In this document: piece by piece, positions 33,256-42,296 of the stretch
Numbering within the stretch: the first letter of the stretch is position 1
Layout: each line of letters begins with the position of its first letter
From: JAAUTS01 sp038250235
Lineage (GTDB): Bacteria; Verrucomicrobiota; Verrucomicrobiia; Methylacidiphilales; JAAUTS01
Assembly: GCA_038250235.1 (NCBI GenBank)
Contig: JBBSCO010000002.1
Location: forward strand, 1-64,000
DNA length: 64,000 nucleotides
Direction of reading: 5' to 3'
Program-made: the position numbers and the translations under genes
The notes under the pieces: model-generated
Told to the model about the DNA's origin: nothing
What the model saw: only the letters and a program-made list of their open reading frames with translations
Databases searched by the model: none

Positions 33256-33690
33256 ATGAAAACCTTCTCGGCAAAAGCAGAAACGATTGATCGCAAATGG
33301 TATGTGATCGACGCAAACAACCAGGTTGTGGGCCGTGTCGCCCAACAGGTCGCGGACATTCTCCGTGGCAAAAACAAGGTTGTTTACACAACTCACAATG
33401 ACACCGGCGACAACGTGATCATTATCAATGCTGAAAAAGCGGTTTTTACGGGTAAAAAAGAAGAACAGAAGATTTACCACACCTATTCCGGCTATGTCGG
33501 CGGTGAAAAGATCGAATCTCCCAAGCAGGTCCGGCGTCGCCGTCCTACTCTGATCATGGAACGTGCCATCAAGGGAATGATTCCCCACAACCGTCTTGGA
33601 CGTGCCGTGGTGAAGAAACTCCACATTTATGCCGGAGCCGAACATCCCCATGAAGCCCAGAACCCTGTCGCCTTCAAGCTGAAGAAATAA
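33256..33690 (+). CDS. rplM: 50S ribosomal protein L13
   Basis: The 144-residue length and the segments KWYVIDANNQVVGRVAQQVA, YTTHNDTGDNVIIINAEK and ERAIKGMIPHNRLGR identify L13, an early-assembling protein of the large subunit. It is followed after 17 nt by rpsI, the usual bacterial pairing. No Shine-Dalgarno sequence is seen before the ATG. Confidence 0.98.
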   Translation: MKTFSAKAETIDRKWYVIDANNQVVGRVAQQVADILRGKNKVVYTTHNDTGDNVIIINAEKAVFTGKKEEQKIYHTYSGYVGGEKIESPKQVRRRRPTLIMERAIKGMIPHNRLGRAVVKKLHIYAGAEHPHEAQNPVAFKLKK

Positions 33691-33707
33691 GTCAACCGAT
33701 AATCATT

Positions 33708-34103
33708 ATGCCCGAAAAATCCATTTTCTCCGCCATCGGCCGCCGCAAAGAAGCCATGGCCCAAGTCAACGTCCGTGCCGGCAAAGGCGCGATCACGGTC
33801 AACGGCAATCCCTTTGAAGAGTATTTCTGCACCAGTGCCCAGCGCATGATTGCGATGCAGCCCTTGGTGACGACCGAGACCCAGAAACGTTTTGACATCC
33901 AGATCCGCGCCAAAGGCGGCGGTTTGGAAGGTCAGGCCGGTGCTTCCAGCATGGCTTTGGCCCGTGCCTTGATCCAGGTAGATGCCGCTTTCCGTGCCGT
34001 CCTGAAGAAACAGGGCCTGCTGACCCGTGATTCCCGTATGAAAGAACGTAAAAAATCCGGTCAACCCGGCGCCCGCAAACGCTTCCAGTTCTCCAAACGT
34101 TAA
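33708..34103 (+). CDS. rpsI: 30S ribosomal protein S9
   Basis: The 131-residue protein contains AIGRRKEAMAQVNVRAGKG, the central KGGGLEGQAGASSMALARAL and the basic C-terminal tail ending KKSGQPGARKRFQFSKR, which reaches the ribosomal P site. It is the second gene of the rplM-rpsI operon and is followed by a strong hairpin terminator. Confidence 0.98.
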   Translation: MPEKSIFSAIGRRKEAMAQVNVRAGKGAITVNGNPFEEYFCTSAQRMIAMQPLVTTETQKRFDIQIRAKGGGLEGQAGASSMALARALIQVDAAFRAVLKKQGLLTRDSRMKERKKSGQPGARKRFQFSKR

Positions 34104-34126
34104 TTTTTTCATCGTTATTTCCTAAG

Positions 34127-34161
34127 AAAAAGCGTCCGGACATTTGTCTGGACGCTTTTTT
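34127..34161 (+). terminator. Rho-independent terminator after rpsI
   Basis: AAAAGCGTCCGGAC and GTCTGGACGCTTTT pair (one G-T) around ATTT, and a run of six T follows. It ends the rplM-rpsI transcript. Confidence 0.9.
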
Positions 34162-34322
34162 GTTTACGGGAGGAACGGAGGGCGGCACGGTGTGCCGCCG
34201 GGGCGTCTTACCGGAATGTTCAAAATAGATTTTTTAGTGAAGGTTACGTTCTGTTGACAATCCAATTTGAGTGCTAGGAGAAACTTGCTAAGCAAGCCGC
34301 AATCCTACATGCTGGCAAACTC

Positions 34323-35351
34323 ATGTCTGATCTGAAGGCAGTTGCAGTCATAGGCGCGTCCGGTTACACCGGCGAAGAACTTCTGCGCGTCCTGCTCCTG
34401 CACCCCAACGTATCGCTGAAGGCGATCACATCACGGCAGATGGCAGGGCAGAGTGTGGCCAAGGTTCTGGGTTCCACTGCCAAAGCATCTTCCCTGATAT
34501 TTGAAAATCTCAGTCCGGAACAGGTTGCGGAAAAAGCGGAAGTATTCTTTTTGGCGCTTCCCCACGGCGTGGCCTCGGAATTTGCGGTTCCCTTGTTAAG
34601 GGCGGGCAAAACCGTTTTTGACCTGAGTGCGGATTTCCGGTTGAAGGACCAAGCCAAGTATCAGACCTATTACAAGGACGCGCATCCAGCTCCTGATTTG
34701 CTTGCCCAATCGGTTTACGGATTGCCCGAGCTTTACCGGGATTCCCTGAAAAAAGCGCAGTTGATCGCCTGTCCAGGTTGTTATCCCACCAGCACGATTC
34801 TGGGACTGGCTCCCGCGCTCAGGAACGGTTTGATCAAGACAGAAACCATCGTCGTTAATTCGCTCTCGGGTGTTTCCGGTGCTGGTAAAAAAGCCGATAC
34901 GCTTTACTCCTTTTGTGAGCGGGACGAAAACCTGATGCCATACAGTGTGCCTTCGCACCGGCACATTCCCGAAATTGAACAGGAACTTTCCAGACTGGCA
35001 GGGCATGCTGTAATCATTTCCTTCACCCCTCATCTGGTTCCCCTCATCCGGGGCATGCTGACCACGACGGTGGCTTCCATGGCCAGGCCGGTCACGACGG
35101 AGGAAGTGCAAAAAATTTACGAGGATTTTTACCGGAACGAACCCTTTGTCACAGTGCTGGGGCAGGATCAGTTGCCTGAAACCAAACGGGTCATGCGGAC
35201 CAACTTCATTGAAGTGGCCGTGCGCTGTGATGCGCGGACTGGACGGATCTTTTTCTTTAGTGCCCAGGACAATCTGGGCAAGGGAGCGGCCACTCAGGCG
35301 GTGCAGGCTTTCAACGTGCGGTTTGGATTGAAGGAAAATGTCGGACTTTAA
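34323..35351 (+). CDS. argC: N-acetyl-gamma-glutamyl-phosphate reductase
   Basis: The 342-residue protein starts with a Rossmann motif (AVIGASGYTGEELLR) and carries the catalytic cysteine C153 in IACPGCYPTST, then SGVSGAGKKAD and the histidine segment PSHRHIPEIEQEL. It reduces N-acetylglutamyl phosphate with NADPH, the third step of ornithine synthesis. It opens the argC-argJ-argB-argD-argF cluster. A TTGACA lies at 34254-34259, but I see no matching -10 at normal spacing. Confidence 0.97.
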   Translation: MSDLKAVAVIGASGYTGEELLRVLLLHPNVSLKAITSRQMAGQSVAKVLGSTAKASSLIFENLSPEQVAEKAEVFFLALPHGVASEFAVPLLRAGKTVFDLSADFRLKDQAKYQTYYKDAHPAPDLLAQSVYGLPELYRDSLKKAQLIACPGCYPTSTILGLAPALRNGLIKTETIVVNSLSGVSGAGKKADTLYSFCERDENLMPYSVPSHRHIPEIEQELSRLAGHAVIISFTPHLVPLIRGMLTTTVASMARPVTTEEVQKIYEDFYRNEPFVTVLGQDQLPETKRVMRTNFIEVAVRCDARTGRIFFFSAQDNLGKGAATQAVQAFNVRFGLKENVGL

Positions 35352-35371
35352 GTTAATACGAATCGAATGTT

Positions 35372-36580
35372 ATGACGGATTATAAGTGGTTGAAGGATGG
35401 AGGAGTTACAGCGGCTCAGGGGTATGCGGCAGCCGGGGTTTCAGCCGGAATCAAAGCCTCTGGAAAGAAAGACATGGCTTTGCTGGTCTCGGCGGTGAAA
35501 GCACAGCTCGGGGCGACCTTCACGACCAATCAGGTCAAAGCGGCTCCGGTCAAGTTGAGCATGGAGCACGCCAAGAAAGGCGAAGTGCGGGCCGTGATCC
35601 TGAACGCGGGCAATGCCAACGCCTGCACCGGTGTCCGTGGGATCAATGATGCTAAGGCCATGGTCCAGGAAACAGCCACCAGGCTGGGCTGCAAAAAACA
35701 TGAAGTGCTCGTTTGCTCCACAGGGAGAATAGGTATTCCCATGCCCATGCCGAAAATCTTGCGTGGTGTCCGCAAGCTGGTCAAAGAACTGGCCAGGAAC
35801 GGAGGCAAGGCTGCAGCCAAAGCCATCATGACCTCGGACACTTACGTCAAAGAATGTGCAGCCACCCTGCAGATCGACGGAAAGAACGTCACCATCGGCG
35901 GCATGGCCAAAGGTGCCGGGATGATCCATCCCAACATGGCCACCATGTTGTCCTGCATCACCACGGATGTTGCGATTGACCGGAAAACCCTGATCAAACT
36001 GGCCGGCGAATGTGTGGAAAAAACCTTCAACCGGATTTCCGTCGATGGTGACACAAGCACGAATGACACGGTTTTTGTCCTGGCCAACGGCATGGCGGCC
36101 AACGGTGTGCTGAACAAAAACCATCCCGAGCTTTTTAAATTCGAGGCAGTTCTCACGGAAGTCATGCGCAAGCTGGCTAGGCTGATTATTGAGGATGGCG
36201 AAGGTATCAGCAAGGTGGTTGAACTGACCATCCAGGGTGCCCGGAATGATCTGGATGCCAAACGGGCGGCGGAAACGATCGCGCGTTCGCCTTTGGTCAA
36301 AAGCTCATGGGCGGGCAATGATCCCAATTGGGGCCGGTTGATGGATGCGTTGGGTTACAGTCAGGCCCAGGTGAAAGAGGAGATGATTGATATCTATTAT
36401 AACGGGCTGATCGGAGTTAAAGGAGGGTTGGCCAGCGCCACTCCCATGAGTCGGCTGCGCAAGGAAGTCCGGAACCGGAATTTCTGCATAACCATCGACC
36501 TGCATCAGGGCAAGGGTTGTTATGGCCTGCTGGTCAATGACCTAACCGAGGAGTACGTCACCTTGAACAAAGGAGAGTAA
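35372..36580 (+). CDS. argJ: Ornithine acetyltransferase (ArgJ)
   Basis: The 402-residue proenzyme contains the self-cleavage site GAGMIHPNMATML, in which T191 becomes the N-terminal nucleophile of the beta subunit. LNAGNANACTGVRG and WGRLMDALGYS are also typical. It transfers the acetyl group from N-acetylornithine to glutamate, so arginine synthesis uses the cyclic, acetyl-recycling route. It may also act as an acetyl-CoA-dependent synthase, which cannot be judged here. It follows argC by 20 nt. Confidence 0.96.
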   Translation: MTDYKWLKDGGVTAAQGYAAAGVSAGIKASGKKDMALLVSAVKAQLGATFTTNQVKAAPVKLSMEHAKKGEVRAVILNAGNANACTGVRGINDAKAMVQETATRLGCKKHEVLVCSTGRIGIPMPMPKILRGVRKLVKELARNGGKAAAKAIMTSDTYVKECAATLQIDGKNVTIGGMAKGAGMIHPNMATMLSCITTDVAIDRKTLIKLAGECVEKTFNRISVDGDTSTNDTVFVLANGMAANGVLNKNHPELFKFEAVLTEVMRKLARLIIEDGEGISKVVELTIQGARNDLDAKRAAETIARSPLVKSSWAGNDPNWGRLMDALGYSQAQVKEEMIDIYYNGLIGVKGGLASATPMSRLRKEVRNRNFCITIDLHQGKGCYGLLVNDLTEEYVTLNKGE

Positions 36581-36583
36581 CTT

Positions 36584-36672
36584 ACGCAAAGACGCAAAGG
36601 TTTTAAGGCGCAAGTAAGACATTTTTTATTTAAAAACAGCGTCTTTGCGACTTTTGCCTCGTGGCGTTAAAA
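36584..36672. repeat. Intergenic inverted repeat, CGCAAAGACGC family, copy 1
   Basis: Perfect 11-base arms CGCAAAGACGC (36585-36595) and GCGTCTTTGCG (36639-36649) bracket an AT-rich centre. It ends with TGGCGTTAA, which copy 2 shares. It sits between argJ and argB and could fold in the mRNA. Confidence 0.75.
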
Positions 36673-36684
36673 TTCTTGTTTCCT

Positions 36685-37566
36685 ATGAGTGGATTTGAAA
36701 AATATATCGAACGTGCCCAGGTGTTGGTCGAGGCATTGCCTTACCTGCAGAGTTTCCGCGGCCAGACTGTTGTGATCAAGTATGGCGGTTCCGCCATGGA
36801 AGATCCCCGGTTGGTTGCTTCGGTGGTGCGGGACATTGTTTTCCTCGAAGCCGTCGGCATCAATCCTGTCATCGTGCATGGAGGTGGCAAAGCCATCACC
36901 AAACGGATGCAGGAAAAAGGTTTACAGGCCAAGTTTATTGCCGGGTTGCGGGTAACGGACAAAGAATCCGTGGAAATTGTCGACGAGGTTCTTTCCAAGG
37001 AAATAACACCGGGCATTACGAAGGAAATCATCAGCAAGGGCGGTAAGGCCCGGGCTTTTTCAGGACGCGATGTTTTCAAGGTCGTGAAGTCGCCAACTTT
37101 CGAATTCAAAGGCGAAACCGTGGATCTGGGTTTTGTCGGCGATGTCGTGGGCTGCCAGTTCCTGCGGGTGCTGGAAGCCGTGCGTGAGGAAGTGGTGCCG
37201 GTGATTTCACCGGTGGGTGAGGACGAGCAGGGACAGGCATATAATGTGAATGCTGACATTGCGGCGGCGGAAATCGCCATCAGCCTGGAAGCTGCCAAGC
37301 TGATTTATCTTTCCGATGTGAACGGGGTGCTCCGTGATCCGAAGGATCCTGAGACCCTTATTCCGACCATCACTCCCAAGGATATCGAAGCCTTGAAGAA
37401 AGAGGGCATCATCGATGGCGGGATGCTGCCCAAAATGAATTCCTGCGTGAAAGCGTTGAAGCAGGGTGTGAATAAAATCCACCTGATCGACGGACGTATC
37501 CCCCACGGGCTTTTGTTGGAATTATTCACCGATCGCGGAATCGGGACGGAAATTGTCAAAGATTGA
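36685..37566 (+). CDS. argB: Acetylglutamate kinase
   Basis: ATG at 36685 is chosen; the GTG at 36661 lies in the intergenic repeat and would add eight unlikely residues. The 293-residue protein shows VVIKYGGSAMEDPRL at the N-terminus, IVHGGGKAITKRMQEKGL, GLRVTDKESVEIV and NVNADIAAAEIAISLEAAK, the standard acetylglutamate kinase motifs. It phosphorylates N-acetylglutamate. Its end overlaps the TTG start of argD by 4 nt. Feedback control by arginine is common in long-N-terminus members; this protein has the helix-like N-terminus FEKYIERAQVLVEAL typical of arginine-sensitive forms. Confidence 0.96.
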   Translation: MSGFEKYIERAQVLVEALPYLQSFRGQTVVIKYGGSAMEDPRLVASVVRDIVFLEAVGINPVIVHGGGKAITKRMQEKGLQAKFIAGLRVTDKESVEIVDEVLSKEITPGITKEIISKGGKARAFSGRDVFKVVKSPTFEFKGETVDLGFVGDVVGCQFLRVLEAVREEVVPVISPVGEDEQGQAYNVNADIAAAEIAISLEAAKLIYLSDVNGVLRDPKDPETLIPTITPKDIEALKKEGIIDGGMLPKMNSCVKALKQGVNKIHLIDGRIPHGLLLELFTDRGIGTEIVKD

Positions 37567-38837
37567 GTTATCTTGATGACACGCCTTTTACGGAACAAAC
37601 GACAGACTTGAAAACACTTCTGAAAGAAACAACGGCGACCGTGGTGGACACAGCGGAGCAGATCAAAACGACCTATGACCAGTTCGTGGTGCCTTCCTAC
37701 GCCCGCACCCTGGTGCTGACCAAAGGCGAAGGTTGCAAAGTCTGGGACAGCGAAGGCAAAGAGTATCTCGATCTGGGAGGCGGTATCGCCGTCAACTGCC
37801 TGGGTCATGCTCATCCTGCCATCACGAAGGCGCTGGTGGAGCAGTCGCAACGGCTGATTCATAGCTCGAATCTTTATTATAATGAACTGCAGGGTCGGCT
37901 GGCCCGGGAGTTGGTGGAACTGACCGGGCCGGGTAAAGTGTTTTTCTGCAACAGTGGAGCCGAGGCGAATGAAGGTCTCTACAAGCTGGCTAGAAAGACG
38001 CTTCATGAGCAGGGCAGGTATGAAATCATTACCGCGCTGAATTCCTTCCATGGCCGGACGCTCGGGGGTATTTCCGCCACCGGCCAGGATAAGGTGAAGA
38101 AAGGGTTTGATCCGCTTGTCCCGGGTTTTCTTCACGTTCCTTTCAATGACCTGGAGGCCGTGAATTCCTCAATCACGGACAAAACGGCTGCCATCCTGAT
38201 TGAAGGAATTCAGGGTGAAGGCGGAATCACGCCGGCCTCGGTGGAGTATTTGTTGGAGCTGAGAAAGTTGACCAAAGAAAAGGGGATACTGCTTCTTATG
38301 GATGCGGTGCAGTGTGGCTTTTTCCGGACGGGACGTTTTCAAAGTTATCAGAGAATTCTGGAAGGGGTGGAAGGCGGGGAAGCGTTCCTGCCGGACGGTA
38401 TTTCCATGGCGAAGTCGTTGGGAGGTGGTTTTCCCATTGGCGCGATCTGGATCGCGGCTCCTTATGCCGATGTTTTCCAGCCCGGAACCCATGGCACGAC
38501 CTACGGAGGGACGCCTCTGGCCTGTGCGGTCAGCCTGGCCGTTCTGGAGGAAATCAGGAGCAAGCATTTGGATCAAAACATCCGCGAACAGGGAGACTAT
38601 CTTAAAGCCGAATTGGAGAAGATGAAGGGGAGTCATGGGATCGCCGGGGTCAGAGGGCTGGGTGGGATGCTAGGCCTGTTAATGGAGGGGGATGCGGTGG
38701 AAGCGGGGAAGAAACTTCGGGAACAGGGTTTGCTGCTGATACCTGCGGCGGGAAATGTGCTGCGTTTCCTGCCACCTTACAATGTGACCCGGGCCGAGCT
38801 TGACGAAGCCCTGGCCATCATCCGGAAAACCTTATGA
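37563..38837 (+). CDS. argD: Acetylornithine aminotransferase
   Basis: The 424-residue protein has an open frame from a TTG that overlaps the argB stop (TTGA) and lacks any nearby in-frame ATG, so TTG at 37563 or a later GTG/TTG must be the start. The first 38 residues (to about TYDQFVVPSYAR) are an unusual extension. The PLP lysine is K284 in GISMAKSLGGGFPIGA; NSGAEANEGLYKLARK and IQGEGGITPAS are family motifs. It makes N-acetylornithine from the semialdehyde and may also serve in lysine synthesis. It overlaps argF by 4 nt. Confidence 0.94.
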   Translation: MSYLDDTPFTEQTTDLKTLLKETTATVVDTAEQIKTTYDQFVVPSYARTLVLTKGEGCKVWDSEGKEYLDLGGGIAVNCLGHAHPAITKALVEQSQRLIHSSNLYYNELQGRLARELVELTGPGKVFFCNSGAEANEGLYKLARKTLHEQGRYEIITALNSFHGRTLGGISATGQDKVKKGFDPLVPGFLHVPFNDLEAVNSSITDKTAAILIEGIQGEGGITPASVEYLLELRKLTKEKGILLLMDAVQCGFFRTGRFQSYQRILEGVEGGEAFLPDGISMAKSLGGGFPIGAIWIAAPYADVFQPGTHGTTYGGTPLACAVSLAVLEEIRSKHLDQNIREQGDYLKAELEKMKGSHGIAGVRGLGGMLGLLMEGDAVEAGKKLREQGLLLIPAAGNVLRFLPPYNVTRAELDEALAIIRKTL

Positions 38838-39724
38838 GAAGTTACCTCAAATTCAACGATTTCAGCCGCACCGAAGTTCAGGAAGTTCTGCGGATGGCTG
38901 CCGAGTTCAAAGCCCAGCGGGGCAGGAAGACGTGGAATTTTTTGAAAGGCCAGACCTGGGCCCTGTTGTTTTCGAAAAGCTCCACCCGGACCCGGGTATC
39001 CTTTGAGGTCGGATTGCGGGAGATGGGGGCGGAGACGCTATTTTTAAGTTCACAGGATATCCAACTGGGGCGAGGGGAGCCGATCATTGATACCGCGCGG
39101 GTGTTGGGCAGGATGGTTCATGGTGCTGTGATTCGAACCTTTGCCCAAAAGGATGTGGAGGATTTTGCCGCGTATTCCGACATGCCAACGATCAATGCCC
39201 TGACTGATGACGAACATCCCTGCCAGATTCTGACGGATATTCTGACCTATGAAGAGCGGCGGGGCCCGATTCAGGGAAAGAAAGTGGTCTTTGTCGGGGA
39301 TGCCGACTGCAACATGGGGCGCTCCTGGGTGCATGCGGCGGAGGTGATGGATTTTCAACTGGTCTGTGCGGCCCCGGATGCTTATCAGACCAAAGTCACG
39401 AATACGAATGTCACGTTGACCTCGGATCCCAAGGCTGCGGCCAGGGACGCCGATCTTCTTTACACGGATGTCTGGATCTCCATGGGGAAAGAAGCTGAAA
39501 CCGAGCTTCGTAAAAAAGAATTCCAGGGATATCAGATCAATGCGGAACTGTTGAAGCTGGCGAAACCGGATGCCTTGGTGCTTCATTGCCTGCCTGCTTA
39601 CAGGGGGATGGAAATCACGGAGGAGGTTCTTGAGCAACATGCGAATGTTATTTTTGAGCAGGCCGGGAACCGGCTGCCTGCCCAGCAGGCCATTGTGGCC
39701 TTTCTGGTTGGACAGAAACCCTGA
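38834..39724 (+). CDS. argF: Ornithine carbamoyltransferase
   Basis: The 296-residue protein has the carbamoyl-phosphate site SKSSTRTRVSFEVG, the HPCQ-like EHPCQILTDILT, VGDADCNMGRSWVHAA and the ornithine-binding HCLPAYRGMEITEEV. The ATG overlaps the argD stop (ATGA), indicating coupled translation. It makes citrulline from ornithine. The next enzyme of the pathway, argG, lies separately at 63185. A second copy of the intergenic repeat follows. Confidence 0.96.
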   Translation: MRSYLKFNDFSRTEVQEVLRMAAEFKAQRGRKTWNFLKGQTWALLFSKSSTRTRVSFEVGLREMGAETLFLSSQDIQLGRGEPIIDTARVLGRMVHGAVIRTFAQKDVEDFAAYSDMPTINALTDDEHPCQILTDILTYEERRGPIQGKKVVFVGDADCNMGRSWVHAAEVMDFQLVCAAPDAYQTKVTNTNVTLTSDPKAAARDADLLYTDVWISMGKEAETELRKKEFQGYQINAELLKLAKPDALVLHCLPAYRGMEITEEVLEQHANVIFEQAGNRLPAQQAIVAFLVGQKP

Positions 39725-39734
39725 AAAAGATTTC

Positions 39735-39825
39735 GACGCAAAGGGTTCAAGTCGCAAAGACGCTACTTTTTCTCTTTCAGGACTGTTTTTTTTGCGCCTT
39801 AAACTCGTTGTGTCTTGGCGTTAAG
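39735..39825. repeat. Intergenic inverted repeat, CGCAAAGACGC family, copy 2
   Basis: CGCAAAGACGC (39753-39763) recurs, followed by a degenerate partner (TTGTGTCTTGGCGTTAAG, about 39809-39826) that resembles the right arm of copy 1. Both copies flank the argB-argD-argF block. Confidence 0.7.
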
Positions 39826-39880
39826 ATCCTGCTCGTTTTGGGTTGGTGTCACCAATGATATTGACTAACCTGAAGTCAGT

Positions 39881-40468
39881 ATGACGCTGGCCACTCAGAT
39901 TACCTTGTTCCGGATTTTGTTGATCCCGGTGTTTATCGGGTGCCTGCTCTATTACTATGAAAGCAGCAAGCAGGGGGCGGTGCAGGATCTTTACCGCATT
40001 GCTGCGGTGGTTGTTTTTCTGGTGGCATCCATATCCGATGCGGTGGACGGATACATCGCCCGTCATTTCAATCAGAGAAGCCAGTTGGGGGCTATTCTGG
40101 ACCCTCTGGCGGACAAGGCCTTGTTACTTTCAGCGATCATCACTCTGAGTTTTGTGCAGGTGGAAGGGTTGGGAAAACTGCCGCTTTGGTTTTTGGTGCT
40201 GGTTCTGAGCCGGGATGCGATTCTGGTGGCGGGCTTTGTCTGCCTGCATTTATTCACCCGTCACATCAAAGTCCGCCCGCATTGGTCCGGCAAGCTTTCG
40301 ACTTTCCTGCAAATGGCCGCGGTTTCGATCCTTCTGCTTAAATTGTCTGCTTTCCCACTTCAATTGGTAGTTATCGCCGCCGGTCTCTTTACAGCTATTT
40401 CTCTGGTTATTTATCTCGTTCGCGGCATCAGATCAATGGTGGATAGCGGTTATGCGCATCCGGAATAG
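39881..40468 (+). CDS. pgsA: CDP-alcohol phosphatidyltransferase, probably phosphatidylglycerophosphate synthase
   Basis: The 195-residue protein has five to six hydrophobic segments and a complete catalytic motif: D53, D56-G57, A60-R61, G70, D74 and D78 (SDAVDGYIAR then LGAILDPLAD). The opening ITLFRILLIPVF is typical of PgsA. It would exchange CMP of CDP-diacylglycerol for glycerol 3-phosphate in membrane lipid synthesis. Other CDP-alcohol transferases such as cardiolipin or phosphatidylinositol types are less likely alternatives. Confidence 0.88.
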   Translation: MTLATQITLFRILLIPVFIGCLLYYYESSKQGAVQDLYRIAAVVVFLVASISDAVDGYIARHFNQRSQLGAILDPLADKALLLSAIITLSFVQVEGLGKLPLWFLVLVLSRDAILVAGFVCLHLFTRHIKVRPHWSGKLSTFLQMAAVSILLLKLSAFPLQLVVIAAGLFTAISLVIYLVRGIRSMVDSGYAHPE

Positions 40469-40559
40469 GGGGATTCTTCAGGCCGTTGACAGGAAGTTTC
40501 ATATTTATTTTGAATTCCTTTCTTAATTCCGGATCCTCTGTAATCTTCTTCTCTTATTC

Positions 40560-41996
40560 ATGAAACCTGTGCTCGCCATCGTCGGCCGTCCCAATGTGGG
40601 GAAATCGGCCCTGTTCAACCGCATCTGCGGCAAACAGATCTCCCTTGTTTATGACCGTCCGGGGGTAACACGCGACCGCCTCAGTATGGAGTGCGTCTGG
40701 GAAAACAAACCTTACACGATGATTGATACGGGAGGGGTGGGTTTGGATGATCACTCGGGTTTTGAAGAGGCCATCCAGCGCGAGGTGAGCATCGCACTGG
40801 ATACGGCCAGTGAAATTCTTTTTGTGGTGGATGGGCGTGAAGGGTTGACCCCTCTCGATGAATCCATAGCCCGTCGCCTGCGTAAAACGAGCAAGAGAAT
40901 TGTGTTGGTGGTGAACAAGCTCGACACCGACAAGCAGGCCCATGCGGAACAGGATTTTGCCCGGCTAGGTTTTTCCGATACCTTCGGGGTCTCCGCCGCC
41001 CATGGGCGGGGTGTGGACGATTTAATGGGAACCGTTTCAGCCCTCTGGGATGAAAAGAGCGAAGTCGAATCCAAGGCCCGAATTCAAAAAACGCGTGTGG
41101 CCGTCGTTGGCCGTCCCAACGTGGGCAAATCCTCGCTGCTCAATGCGCTGATCGAGGAAGACCGGCTTATTGTCAGCCCTGTCCCCGGAACAACACGCGA
41201 TGCCATTGACGTGGACTTCGTCATGAACGGTCATACCTATCAGTTTGTTGATACTGCGGGGATGCGGAAAAAAGGCCGTGTGCATGATCAACTCGAACAG
41301 GCCATGGCCTCCCGCACGGCCCATTCGATCAACCGTTCCCACATCTGTATCCTGGTGCTGGACGCGGCGGAGGGTATCGCTGTGCAGGAAAAGAAAATCG
41401 CCGCCCTTATTCAGGAGGCCCAGAAGCCTTGCATCATCCTGATCAACAAATGGGACCTGACCAAAGAGGCGGAGAAAAAGCCGGGCCAGACGGATCGTAG
41501 TTTCCGGGAAATCTATGAAATCGCGGTTCGTGAGGAATTCTTTTTCCTCGAACACGCGCCGATGGTTTTTGCCAGTGCCAAAGACGGGAGCAACATGAAG
41601 ATTCTCCTCAAGAAAATGGAACTTGTGGCCAAAAACAGAACCCTCATCGTGCCTACCGGCGAACTCAACCGGGCTGTGGCTGCGATCATGAAGCGTCATC
41701 CGTCACCGGTGATGCGGGGTAAGACGCTCAAGATTTATTATATTTCGCAGCAGCGTGAAGAGGACGGAACACCGACCTTGGTGGCGTTCATCAATGACCG
41801 GGCGATTTGGACTGACAGTTACCGGCGCTATCTGGAGCAGAACATCCGGAAACAATTTCCGTGGGAAGGCTGTCCGTTGCGCTGGATTTTAAAGGATAAA
41901 AAAGATGCTCCCATCCAGGCCAAGCGTGAGCAGGATAAGGCCAGCCAAAGGCCCAAGCGCGGGCCACATCGTCAGGATCATGGTCGGAAAAGGTGA
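40560..41996 (+). CDS. der: Ribosome-biogenesis GTPase Der (EngA)
   Basis: The 478-residue protein has two tandem GTPase domains, each with a P-loop (GRPNVGKSALFN near residue 8 and GRPNVGKSSLLN near 188), DTGG/DTAG and NKLD/NKWD motifs, and a C-terminal KH-like domain. A lysine/arginine-rich tail (QDKASQRPKRGPHRQDHGRKR) follows. It assists maturation of the 50S subunit. Its 300-nt downstream spacer leads to gyrB. Confidence 0.97.
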   Translation: MKPVLAIVGRPNVGKSALFNRICGKQISLVYDRPGVTRDRLSMECVWENKPYTMIDTGGVGLDDHSGFEEAIQREVSIALDTASEILFVVDGREGLTPLDESIARRLRKTSKRIVLVVNKLDTDKQAHAEQDFARLGFSDTFGVSAAHGRGVDDLMGTVSALWDEKSEVESKARIQKTRVAVVGRPNVGKSSLLNALIEEDRLIVSPVPGTTRDAIDVDFVMNGHTYQFVDTAGMRKKGRVHDQLEQAMASRTAHSINRSHICILVLDAAEGIAVQEKKIAALIQEAQKPCIILINKWDLTKEAEKKPGQTDRSFREIYEIAVREEFFFLEHAPMVFASAKDGSNMKILLKKMELVAKNRTLIVPTGELNRAVAAIMKRHPSPVMRGKTLKIYYISQQREEDGTPTLVAFINDRAIWTDSYRRYLEQNIRKQFPWEGCPLRWILKDKKDAPIQAKREQDKASQRPKRGPHRQDHGRKR

Positions 41997-42125
41997 AATG
42001 GCCCTCCGAAAATGCCCGTGAAGGCTTGCGGGTCGCATTTTTTTGAAAGCCCCTGCATCCCCGTTCATCATTCCTTCAAAAAACCTACCTGAGGCCGTTC
42101 AAGCCGCTTGGAGTGTTGACTGGTA

Positions 42126-42152
42126 AGTGACTTGGGCTTGAATTAAGTCACT
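42126..42152. promoter_or_regulatory. Inverted repeat AGTGACTT/AAGTCACT upstream of gyrB
   Basis: Perfect 8-base arms (42126-42133 and 42145-42152) with an 11-base spacer, 145 bases ahead of the gyrB ATG. Its core recurs around 44791 and, with C changed to T, at 42209. Confidence 0.5.
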
Positions 42153-42208
42153 GTTTTCAGTGTGATCCGTGGGAATAATTACAGTAAAATCCGTATTTAG
42201 TCCTTTGC

Positions 42209-42231
42209 AAGTCATTTATTTTAAATGACTT
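42209..42231. promoter_or_regulatory. Perfect palindrome AAGTCATTTA-TTT-TAAATGACTT upstream of gyrB
   Basis: Ten-base arms pair perfectly around TTT, 65 bases ahead of the gyrB ATG. It lies where an operator or leader hairpin would be expected. The regulator is unknown. Confidence 0.55.
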
Positions 42232-42296
42232 AAATCGGGTGGAATATTTAAAAAATCGGTTGCTACCCTTGGTTTTTTTTGTGACGATTGATTCTT

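Larger units (their letters stand above)
41997..42296. other. Intergenic region between der and gyrB
   Basis: The 300-nt region holds no gene. It contains two AAGTCA-type palindromes (42125-42152 and 42209-42231) and an AT-rich stretch just upstream of gyrB, which probably holds the gyrB promoter. Confidence 0.6.

Noticed and set aside
34254..34282. Promoter ahead of argC
   Set aside because: TTGACA is present at 34254-34259, but no acceptable -10 box at normal spacing was found.
36661..36684. GTG start for argB
   Set aside because: It falls within the CGCAAAGACGC-family repeat and adds residues absent from the family; ATG at 36685 is better.
40486..40511. Promoter ahead of der
   Set aside because: TTGACA is present at 40486-40491, but no acceptable -10 box lies at 16-18 nt spacing.
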